In this document: in pieces, positions 1-6,105 of the stretch
Layout of the letters: each line of letters begins with the position of its first letter
How positions within the stretch are numbered: position 1 is the stretch's first letter
NCBI GenBank assembly: GCA_013041995.1
Contig: JABDRA010000488.1
Coordinates: 1-15,289 of the forward strand
Direction of reading: 5' to 3'
DNA: 15,289 nucleotides
DNA from: Anderseniella sp.
Lineage (GTDB): Bacteria; Pseudomonadota; Alphaproteobacteria; Rhizobiales; Aestuariivirgaceae
Program-made: the position numbers and the translations under genes
Notes under the pieces: model-generated
Databases searched by the model: none
What the model was told of the DNA's origin: nothing
What the model saw: only the letters and a program-made list of their open reading frames with translations

Positions 1-164
1 GGCCAGCGTCCGGCTGGTGTTGCGCCATCGCCTTCGGATTTGTTGTAGGAGATGCCGGCCGGTCCGATACTGCAGGCAAATGCAGTTTCTCCCATGGACA
101 AGGAGGCGACATGACCGTTCGCGGCTATATGCATGATCGCGATATCCTGATCAAAAGTTCCCAT
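1..164 (-). CDS. L,D-transpeptidase (YkuD) family protein, N-terminal part
   Basis: Partial gene running off the left edge; the visible 54 residues are its N-terminus. The stretch FACSIGPAGI followed by KSEGDGATPAGRW matches the start of the short alphaproteobacterial YkuD-domain proteins (usual form PCALGRxGI...KxEGDGATPAG). Family members cross-link peptidoglycan or attach proteins to it in the periplasm, using a Cys in a HxnSxGC-type motif. That motif would lie beyond the window edge, so catalytic competence cannot be judged. No obvious signal peptide is visible, as is usual for this short subfamily. The start is the ATG at 164-162; an internal ATG at residue 11 is an alternative. The gene is divergent from the response regulator at 251, with 86 bp between them. 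The family call rests on a short motif only. Confidence 0.72.
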   Translation of the reverse strand, partial: MGTFDQDIAIMHIAANGHVASLSMGETAFACSIGPAGISYNKSEGDGATPAGRW

Positions 165-181
165 GCGTGACCCCCGTTGCC

Positions 182-221
182 CTTTGCAAAGCACACGCCA
201 TCAAACTAAAGTCATTTGCAA
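182..221. promoter_or_regulatory. Paired TTTGCAA sites in divergent promoter region
   Basis: TTTGCAA occurs at 183-189, inside the perfect palindrome CTTTGCAAAG at 182-191, and again at 215-221. The two lie 32 bp apart, about three helical turns. The core TTGCAA is self-complementary. They sit between the transpeptidase gene and the response regulator gene, so one regulator could act on both. No regulator for this motif is known to me; this is a candidate operator only. Confidence 0.25.
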
Positions 222-250
222 TTGATATTTCCATCAGGACTACATGACAA

Positions 251-937
251 ATGAGTACCAAAAAGAAAATACTTATCGTCGATGACGACGATGCCCTGCG
301 CGAAACCATTGCCGAACAGTTTTCCCTGCACGACGACTTTTCGGTGACTGCGGTAAATGGTGGACTGCCTGCCGTCAATCATCTGAAATCCGAACTGGTT
401 GATCTGGTTATTCTGGATGTGAACATGCCGGATCTGGATGGGCGCGAAGCCTGCAAGATCATGCGCAAGAACGGATATCGCGGCCCGGTTATCATGCTGA
501 CTGCGGAAAGTTCCGATGCAGATACCATTCTGGGCCTGGACGCGGGCGCCAATGATTATGTGATCAAGCCGTTCAAATTTGCGGTGCTGCTGGCCCGCAT
601 CCGCTCGCAACTTCGCCAGCACGAGCAAAGCGAAGACGCGGTTTTCAAAATCGGGCCCTACACGTTCAAACCGAGCGCCAAACTTCTGATGCAGGATGAC
701 AACAAGAAAATCAGGCTGACCGAGAAAGAGACGTCTATCCTGAAGTTTCTGTATCGCGCCGGAGATCAGGTCATTGGCCGTGATGTGCTGTTGCACGAGG
801 TTTGGGGATACAATGCGGGCGTGACGACACACACGCTGGAGACCCATATTTACCGGCTGCGCCAGAAGATCGAGGCAGACCCGTCCCATGCCCAATTACT
901 GGTAACGGAAGCTGGCGGATACAAGCTCGTTCCATAG
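251..937 (+). CDS. OmpR/PhoB-family response regulator, possible CenR orthologue
   Basis: Two-component response regulator of 228 residues. The receiver domain (about 5-120) has the acidic cluster DDDD at 11-14, phospho-acceptor D56 in LDVNMPD, T84 and K106 in VIKPF. A winged-helix DNA-binding domain follows (about 130-228), with the LTEKE, EVWGYNAGVTTHTLETHIYR and GGYKLV segments typical of the OmpR class. From memory, the receiver and IGPYTFKP linker closely resemble CenR, an essential envelope regulator of Caulobacter and relatives; an orthology search would decide this. No histidine kinase is in the window, so it is an orphan here. The start is ATG 251; AGGA at 236-239 lies 11 nt upstream, a rather long spacing. 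An ATG at 244 is out of frame. Its neighbour transpeptidase fits an envelope role. Confidence 0.93.
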   Translation: MSTKKKILIVDDDDALRETIAEQFSLHDDFSVTAVNGGLPAVNHLKSELVDLVILDVNMPDLDGREACKIMRKNGYRGPVIMLTAESSDADTILGLDAGANDYVIKPFKFAVLLARIRSQLRQHEQSEDAVFKIGPYTFKPSAKLLMQDDNKKIRLTEKETSILKFLYRAGDQVIGRDVLLHEVWGYNAGVTTHTLETHIYRLRQKIEADPSHAQLLVTEAGGYKLVP

Positions 938-1036
938 AGCAACATGGGTTCAGTTGAACCCATAAAGTTGCTCTAGCACTTTGAGAGCGATCAGTTTTAT
1001 GGTTTTTGATTGATGCAATCAAAAACCATACTGATC
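937..1036. repeat. Two-hairpin palindromic element, copy 1
   Basis: The first hairpin pairs GAGCAAC (937-943) with GTTGCTC (967-973) around ATGGGTTCA (944-952) and TGAACCCAT (955-963). Its first base is the last base of the regulator stop codon. The second hairpin (989-1036) pairs GATCAGT with ACTGATC around a perfect 14-bp inner stem (999-1012 with 1016-1029) and a 3-nt loop. No T-tract follows either stem, so this is not a standard intrinsic terminator. The architecture resembles the REP/RIME-type palindromic intergenic elements of Rhizobiales. A diverged copy lies 126 bp downstream. Confidence 0.75.
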
Positions 1037-1071
1037 TAGGGTAAGGATCTTAAGTACACGGATTGTGTCAC

Positions 1072-1163
1072 GGGTTCATATTGAACCATTAAGTTGCTAT
1101 ACCACCTTGGAGGCGACCAGGTTTTTGCTCTTCGGTCTTAGCGACCGGAAAGCGGCCTGATCC
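1072..1163. repeat. Two-hairpin palindromic element, copy 2 (diverged)
   Basis: It aligns without gaps to copy 1 at an offset of 126 bp, with 36 of the first 50 bases identical by my count. The first hairpin is GGTTCA (1073-1078) with TGAACC (1082-1087); the outer GAGCAAC arm is lost. The second hairpin (1115-1162) has exactly the same 48-nt length as in copy 1. Its GACCAGG arm pairs with CCTGATC, and its inner stem (1127-1137 with 1143-1153) is unrelated in sequence to that of copy 1 but still pairs, with one mismatch and one G-T wobble. It ends 31 bp before the next gene, so it may lie in that gene's leader. Confidence 0.65.
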
Positions 1164-1193
1164 AAGTGGGACCAATGACCGACAGGCTGTTTT

Positions 1194-1676
1194 ATGGGCG
1201 TACGCTCCGCAGTTGATCTGTTGAAACAGCTGCCATTGTTTGCAGCTGTCGATGAAGCACATCTGCAAACCCTGGTGTTTTCATCAGATGAACTGATCGT
1301 TCCGCCGGGGCGCACGGTGTTTGAAGCGGGTGATCCGTCAACCAATGCGCTGATTATCAAACAGGGTGACGGTGTGGTCCTTGACCCGGAGACCGGTGGC
1401 GTGCTGGCACTGGCAGGACCCGGTGCCATGTTCGGTGAGCAATCCCTGATTGCCGGCCTTCCGCGCCAGGTGACCTTGAATGCCAAGACGGAAATTGAAG
1501 CCATTGTGATCGAGCAAGCGGTTTTCCTGAGGCTGTGTTCGGAGTTTCCGGAAGTCGGCATGCAGGTGCTTGACGTGCTCAATCGCCAGCTTGAAACATG
1601 TTCCAGAGAACTGAGTGAAGTCCAGTCGAAGTTCGAGGTTTCAGCGCTGGAAGATCTGCTTCGTGAAGAAGAATAG
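1194..1676 (+). CDS. Stand-alone cyclic nucleotide-binding domain protein
   Basis: A 160-residue protein made almost entirely of one CAP/CRP-type cyclic-nucleotide-binding domain (about 5-125). The beta-roll start LLKQLPLFAAV, the EAGD turn and the phosphate-binding cassette FGEQSLIAGLPRQV (FGE...R) are recognisable. The residue after the cassette arginine, usually S/T-A, is Q-V here, so ligand binding is uncertain. After the domain there is only a charged helix (about 126-160) ending in EDLLREEE. There is no winged-helix DNA-binding domain, so it is not a CRP/FNR transcription factor. It may be a small sensor or adaptor. It lies downstream of the response regulator and converges with xth with a 16-bp gap. 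No other in-frame start is near, and the ribosome-binding site is weak. Confidence 0.85.
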   Translation: MGVRSAVDLLKQLPLFAAVDEAHLQTLVFSSDELIVPPGRTVFEAGDPSTNALIIKQGDGVVLDPETGGVLALAGPGAMFGEQSLIAGLPRQVTLNAKTEIEAIVIEQAVFLRLCSEFPEVGMQVLDVLNRQLETCSRELSEVQSKFEVSALEDLLREEE

Positions 1677-1692
1677 TTTCTGAGATGGGATA

Positions 1693-2487
1693 TCAGGCGA
1701 TGTCGACCAGAACCGGGACGTGATCGGACGGGCGTTCCCAGCCGCGTACATCCTTGAGTATCGCTGCATTGCTGCATTTTCCCGCAAGGCCTTCCGACAC
1801 CCAGATATGATCCAGCCGGCGGCCACGGTCTGAGGCTTGCCAGTCGCGCGACCGGTAGCTCCACCATGAGTAAACCTTGCTTGGCTCCGGTATCTCGGCC
1901 CGGACCGGGTCATGCAGATTGCAGGTGCTTTGAATATCAAGCAGCCGCTCGGTTTCCTGAGGCGTGTGCGACACGATCTTCAACAACTGCTTGTGTGACC
2001 AGACATCGCTCTCAAGCGGGGCGACATTGAAATCACCCGTGAACACATGGTTGCCATTGCCGTTCGAAACATGCTGGGAGGTCCAGCGTTTCATTTCATC
2101 GAGGAACGCCAGCTTGTGACTGAATTTCGGATTTGTCTCGGGGTTAGGCTCATCCCCGCCGGCGGGAATATAGAGACTGTGAACAGTCAGATTGCTGTTT
2201 GCGAGGCGAATGGAGATATGCCGGCCATCGTTTTGTCCGCAGAACGAATGAATATCCATTTTATCGAAGGGAATGCGGGAGATGATGGCGACGCCATGAT
2301 GGCCCGACAGGCCGTTTTCGGCGATGTGTTCATACCCAAGCGGTGCAAATTCTGATGCCGGAAACTGACCTGGCGGGCATTTGGTTTCCTGCAGGCAGAC
2401 AATGTCTGGCTGGTGTTGCTCAAGCAGACGATTAACAAGCCCGGCGCGCAACCGTACCGAGTTGATATTCCAGGTAGCAATTCTCAA
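1693..2487 (-). CDS. xth: Exodeoxyribonuclease III (AP endonuclease)
   Basis: A 264-residue enzyme of the ExoIII/APE1 endonuclease-exonuclease-phosphatase fold, close to the 268 residues of E. coli XthA. It cleaves DNA 5' to abasic sites and degrades 3' ends in base-excision repair. The metal and catalytic residues are present: N7 in WNINSVR, E34 in QETK, Y106, D152 and N154 in GDFNVAP, D226 in RRLDHIW, and D255-H256 in SDHVPV. The start codon is TTG (2487-2485), fixed by the family N-terminus MRIATWN; only a weak GGATC-like site precedes it. It lies 20 bp downstream of the LolA-family gene on the same strand, so the two are probably cotranscribed. Its 3' end converges with the cyclic-nucleotide-binding gene. 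Confidence 0.96.
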   Translation of the reverse strand: MRIATWNINSVRLRAGLVNRLLEQHQPDIVCLQETKCPPGQFPASEFAPLGYEHIAENGLSGHHGVAIISRIPFDKMDIHSFCGQNDGRHISIRLANSNLTVHSLYIPAGGDEPNPETNPKFSHKLAFLDEMKRWTSQHVSNGNGNHVFTGDFNVAPLESDVWSHKQLLKIVSHTPQETERLLDIQSTCNLHDPVRAEIPEPSKVYSWWSYRSRDWQASDRGRRLDHIWVSEGLAGKCSNAAILKDVRGWERPSDHVPVLVDIA

Positions 2488-2507
2488 GACTGATCCGATC
2501 TAGTGAA

Positions 2508-3170
2508 TTAACGATCAGACCCAGTCTTGCGCTCCTTGGCACGCTTGACCACAAAAAGTTTTGGATCCGGCTGGACTTCCTTGTCGACATTGGACAACTG
2601 AACCGTGGTGCGCTGGCCTTTGCCGTCAAGAATGATCCACTGAACCAGATCATTGGCTTCCAGGTCGAACACCATCGTGAGCTGGCCGGCAACAAGCTGA
2701 TCTTTTTCTTCCATGGTGACGGCAACGAGATTGTCCTGGGATTCGACTTTCAGGATAATGGCCTGTTCTAACAGGTTGACCTCGCCGTCCAGTACAAGCT
2801 TGAGCGGTGTTGCTGACAGCGGGTACTGGTCGTCCTTGTTGCGCGTGGTGTTTTTTACCGTGACCCAGCGACCGTCCGAAACAACCAGAAGCGGGCTGGG
2901 GGGTGCATATTCAAACCGCATCTTGCCGGGTTTTGAAATATAGAACACACCGTTGGCAACCTGCCCGCGCGGGCTGGTCTGGGTGAACTCACCCTTCATG
3001 TTTACGATTTCGTTCAGGTAGGTGTTGAGAAGAGTGACCGCTGCGTTGTCATCTTCGGACAATTGCGCCGCAGCCTGTGCCACACCCGGATTGCCGGGTA
3101 AAAAGGTCACAGCCGGAACCAACAGGGCGAGACCCATGAAAAATGCAAGGCGTGCGGATTTCTTAGTCAA
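2508..3170 (-). CDS. lolA: Outer-membrane lipoprotein carrier LolA-family protein
   Basis: A 220-residue periplasmic protein. An N-terminal signal peptide (KK at 3-4, hydrophobic core about 8-25, probable cleavage after AQA near 33) has no lipobox cysteine, so the product should be soluble. The rest matches the LolA fold: MKGEFTQTSPRG, GVFYISKPGKMRFEYAPPSPLLVVSDG and the following WVTV strand are hallmark segments. LolA takes lipoproteins released by LolCDE and carries them to the outer membrane. No LolB is in the window, which is usual outside gamma- and betaproteobacteria. The start is TTG at 3170-3168 with an excellent GGAGG site 7 nt upstream. It follows ftsK by 114 bp and precedes xth by 20 bp. 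Confidence 0.9.
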   Translation of the reverse strand: MTKKSARLAFFMGLALLVPAVTFLPGNPGVAQAAAQLSEDDNAAVTLLNTYLNEIVNMKGEFTQTSPRGQVANGVFYISKPGKMRFEYAPPSPLLVVSDGRWVTVKNTTRNKDDQYPLSATPLKLVLDGEVNLLEQAIILKVESQDNLVAVTMEEKDQLVAGQLTMVFDLEANDLVQWIILDGKGQRTTVQLSNVDKEVQPDPKLFVVKRAKERKTGSDR

Positions 3171-3284
3171 CGGATATCCTCCAGGGGGTTCAGCAACGGT
3201 TTGCCGGGAATATTAATTGTTCATCTGCGTGTAACACGGCGACAATGGGGCGGGACAGATAAGATTAATGTGTTCTGACTGCAA

Positions 3285-5897
3285 TCAGCCCATGTCCTCA
3301 CCAACCAGTATTTCGCGCTTTCCAGCATGATTCGCAGCTGAAATCAGGCCTTCTTCCTCCATGCGTTCAATCAGGCTTGCCGCCTTGTTGTACCCGATGG
3401 ACAATCTGCGCTGAATGTAGCTGGTGGAAACCTTCCTGTCACGCAGGACAACGGCAACCGCCTTGTCGTACTGCTCGTCACCTGAGCTGCCGCCTGGGGT
3501 GCCTGCGTCAAAACCACCGCCACTGCCGTCTTCACCGGTGTCTTCCGTGACAGCGTCTACATAATCCGGTGCCGCCTGGGTTTTCAGATAGGCAACAACC
3601 TGTTCCACTTCGTCATCGGACACAAACGGTGCATGCAGCCGTGAAATGCGGCCGCCACCGGCCATGAACAGATTGTCACCCTGGCCGAGCAATTGTTCGG
3701 CACCCTGTTCTCCCAAAATCGTACGGCTGTCGATCTTGGATGTCACCTGGAAGGAGATGCGGGTCGGGAAGTTGGCCTTGATGGTGCCGGTGATGACATC
3801 CACCGACGGGCGCTGCGTGGCCATGATCACATGAATGCCCGCAGCACGTGCCATTTGTGCCAGGCGCTGGACGGCGCCTTCGATGTCCTTGCCGGCAACC
3901 ATCATGAGGTCCGCCATTTCGTCGATGATGACGACGATATAAGGCAATGGCGACAGGTCCATCTGCTCTTCTTCGTAGATCGGTGCACCGGTCTCCGGAT
4001 CAAAACCGGTCTGGATCTGGCGGGTGAATACCTCGCCTTTTTTCTGGGCCTGCTCGGCACGGGCATTGTAGCCGTCAATATTACGTACACCCAGCTTGGA
4101 CATTTTGCGGTAGCGCTCTTCCATCTCGCGGACGGCCCATTTCAGCGCCACAATCGCCTTGTGCGGGTCTGTCACAACCGGGGCGAGCAAATGCGGAATG
4201 CCTTCATATACCGACAGTTCAAGCATTTTCGGATCAATCATGATCAGCTTGCACTTGTCAGGCGGTAGCCTGAACAACAGTGACAATATCATGGTGTTGA
4301 TGCCGACCGACTTGCCGGAGCCGGTTGTACCGGCGATCAGCAGATGCGGCATGCGGGCAAGATCGGCCAAGGTTGGTTGGCCACCGATGTCCTTGCCCAG
4401 AGCCATGGCGAGCTTCTGCTTGGTTTTTTCGAAATCACGCGAGGCCAGCAGTTCGCGAAGATAAACGGTTTCACGGTTCGAGTTTGGCATCTCGATGCCG
4501 ATTGCATTGCGCCCCGGCACCACCGCAACACGCACCGAAATGGCGCACATCGACCGTGCGATATCGTCTGCCAGGCCGATGACACGGGATGACTTGATGC
4601 CGGGCGCCGGCTCAAGTTCATACAGGGTTACAACCGGACCCGGACGGACATTTATGATTTCACCACGAATACCGAAATCCTCAAGCACGCCTTCCAGCAT
4701 GCGGGCGTTTTGTTCCAGCGCATCGGCTGACAGCTGATTGGTCTGGTTGGATGCGTCAGGCTCTGCCAGCAGGCTGAGTGGTGGCAGCTGGAACTCGCCA
4801 TTGTTCGGCAACATGTCGGGTTGCATGTCCTTGGCAATCCTCGATCCCTGTTTGACCGGCTTTGCCGCCGCCTGGACCCGGTTGCCGGGTGTTGCCGGCG
4901 AGGCGATGCCGGACGGCCCAGCCGGGGTATCCAATGAAGGTTCGCGGGCAATGGCCGGCGTCTCTGCATTGTCAGTGCGGCTCAGCCGGGGCTCGATGCG
5001 GTTGTCGCTCAAAGGTGCCCGTTTCGCCAGAAAGGCAGGAATTGGTTTTGCGTCCGGTTCTGTATCAGCTGCCTGACCCTGGTCAGCCTGCTTGCGGTTT
5101 TTCAACCGGCTCAGCAGGCCGGTTTCGCGTTCCGGCTCGGGCTCGCGCCGCAGGTTCTCAGCCAGCCGGCGCCGCGGTCTGACCGGCTCGTCATCTTCGT
5201 CTGCCTGATAGCGGTCGCGCAGACTACCCACGGTATGGGCCAGGCGGGTGGATGCGCTGAGCGCCTTTGAGCCGATCATCACGGTTGGCTTCTTGAATGA
5301 TTTGAGCGCGCGTGCGGCTTGTGACGGAGAGCTGCCAAGCGCCAGCAGGGCGGTCCATACGAAAGTGGTCAACGCGACGATGAATCCGGCAATGGTGGCA
5401 ATCGAGTCAAACCCGAGTGCACTGGGCAGGGCGGTCAGCAACATGGCGCCGCTGTCCCCGATAATGCCGCCGAAGCCGGGACCGATCGGCCAGTTGTTCG
5501 AGAGCGGCAGGAAAGCCAGCACAACTGCTGATGACACAATGGCTGCAAGCCAGGACGGGGCGCGGGTCTTCCAATTACCGAGCCGATTGTGCGACATCAA
5601 GGTTATGGCCCAGAATGCCGGGATTCCGATGATCACCGAATTGGACAGTGCAAACCAGTTGATCAGCTTGTCGGAAACAATCGCACCGGGATAGCCGAGT
5701 GTATTGCGGACATGGGTTTCAACCGCATTGGACCAGGACGGATCGTTGGATGACCAGGTCGCCAATGCAACGGTGAGCGCGACCAGGCAGCCGAGCAGTA
5801 CCAGGCCCTGCAGTTCCATCAATCGCCTGCGGACAAACAGTTTCAACCCCTGGGGGATGGTTGCTTGGGCAGGTTTTGCAGTGCGGCTTCGAGGCAT
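3285..5897 (-). CDS. ftsK: DNA translocase FtsK
   Basis: A septal DNA pump of 870 residues from this start. It moves chromosome ends through the closing septum and activates XerCD dimer resolution at dif. Four membrane segments lie at about 30-49, 82-101, 115-130 and 165-188. A charged, proline-rich linker runs to about 370. The motor follows, with Walker A GTTGSGKS at 523-530 (K529) and Walker B VVIIDE ending D659-E660. A C-terminal winged-helix gamma domain (about the last 65 residues, with VSTSYIQRRLSIGYNKAA) reads polar KOPS-type sequences. I chose the ATG at 5897 because GGAAG lies 7 nt upstream. The ATG at 5915 adds six residues and has no visible ribosome-binding site. A CtrA-type box lies 95 bp upstream of 5897. 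Confidence 0.96.
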   Translation of the reverse strand: MPRSRTAKPAQATIPQGLKLFVRRRLMELQGLVLLGCLVALTVALATWSSNDPSWSNAVETHVRNTLGYPGAIVSDKLINWFALSNSVIIGIPAFWAITLMSHNRLGNWKTRAPSWLAAIVSSAVVLAFLPLSNNWPIGPGFGGIIGDSGAMLLTALPSALGFDSIATIAGFIVALTTFVWTALLALGSSPSQAARALKSFKKPTVMIGSKALSASTRLAHTVGSLRDRYQADEDDEPVRPRRRLAENLRREPEPERETGLLSRLKNRKQADQGQAADTEPDAKPIPAFLAKRAPLSDNRIEPRLSRTDNAETPAIAREPSLDTPAGPSGIASPATPGNRVQAAAKPVKQGSRIAKDMQPDMLPNNGEFQLPPLSLLAEPDASNQTNQLSADALEQNARMLEGVLEDFGIRGEIINVRPGPVVTLYELEPAPGIKSSRVIGLADDIARSMCAISVRVAVVPGRNAIGIEMPNSNRETVYLRELLASRDFEKTKQKLAMALGKDIGGQPTLADLARMPHLLIAGTTGSGKSVGINTMILSLLFRLPPDKCKLIMIDPKMLELSVYEGIPHLLAPVVTDPHKAIVALKWAVREMEERYRKMSKLGVRNIDGYNARAEQAQKKGEVFTRQIQTGFDPETGAPIYEEEQMDLSPLPYIVVIIDEMADLMMVAGKDIEGAVQRLAQMARAAGIHVIMATQRPSVDVITGTIKANFPTRISFQVTSKIDSRTILGEQGAEQLLGQGDNLFMAGGGRISRLHAPFVSDDEVEQVVAYLKTQAAPDYVDAVTEDTGEDGSGGGFDAGTPGGSSGDEQYDKAVAVVLRDRKVSTSYIQRRLSIGYNKAASLIERMEEEGLISAANHAGKREILVGEDMG

Positions 5898-5928
5898 TTT
5901 GGAACTTCCGGTCATGCGCAGGTCAACA

Positions 5929-5950
5929 GGCTGAAAAGAAGACTTCAGCC
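5929..5950 (-). other. Inverted repeat in ftsK leader
   Basis: GGCTGAA (5929-5935) and TTCAGCC (5944-5950) form a perfect 7-bp stem with an 8-nt loop, just upstream of the ftsK start codons. On the ftsK mRNA the hairpin would stand between the AGGAG at 5970-5966 and the annotated ATGs. No T-tract follows. Its function is unknown. Confidence 0.4.
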
Positions 5951-5991
5951 GCGATAAAATCGTGTCTCCTGTAATTGTGGTCCGGGCATGG

Positions 5992-6006
5992 TTAAGGTGT
6001 CGTTAA
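5992..6006 (-). promoter_or_regulatory. CtrA-type binding box TTAA-N7-TTAA upstream of ftsK
   Basis: TTAA at 5992-5995 and TTAA at 6003-6006 are separated by exactly 7 bp, the full consensus for the alphaproteobacterial cell-cycle regulator CtrA. Read on the ftsK strand, the second half-site extends to TTAACC. It lies between the glnK-amtB terminator and ftsK. I found no other pair with this spacing in the window. Direct CtrA control of ftsK here is inference. Confidence 0.6.
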
Positions 6007-6029
6007 GTTTTGACCGGGTGCGGACAATG

Positions 6030-6060
6030 AAAAACCCCGGAAGCGGTGTCGCTTCCGGGG
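6030..6060 (-). terminator. Intrinsic terminator of glnK-amtB
   Basis: The 10-bp stem CCCCGGAAGC (6035-6044) with GCTTCCGGGG (6051-6060) has a 6-nt loop. On the minus strand it is followed by a run of five T (6034-6030). It begins 45 bp past the amtB stop codon, so it ends the glnK-amtB transcript and insulates ftsK. There is no T-run on the plus strand, so it works one way. Confidence 0.9.
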
Positions 6061-6105
6061 TGAATCCTGGACGCCGGTGAAAGCGTTGGAGGTGTTCAGC
6101 GGGGT

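Noticed and set aside
212..895. A 227-residue minus-strand frame opposite the response regulator
   Set aside because: It mirrors the regulator frame in antisense, has no family features and overlaps a certain gene completely.
937..1036. Hairpins after the response regulator as an intrinsic terminator
   Set aside because: Both stems are strong, but neither is followed by a T-tract on the plus strand, and a diverged copy exists downstream, so a repeat element explains them better.
4652..5182. Several long open frames opposite or alongside the ftsK linker
   Set aside because: They are shadows of the G+C-rich, low-complexity ftsK linker; the real frame carries the recognisable membrane, motor and gamma domains.
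5945..5989. Small upstream ORF of 14 codons before ftsK, starting at the ATG at 5989 on the minus strand
   Set aside because: No ribosome-binding site precedes it and its length is within chance expectation.
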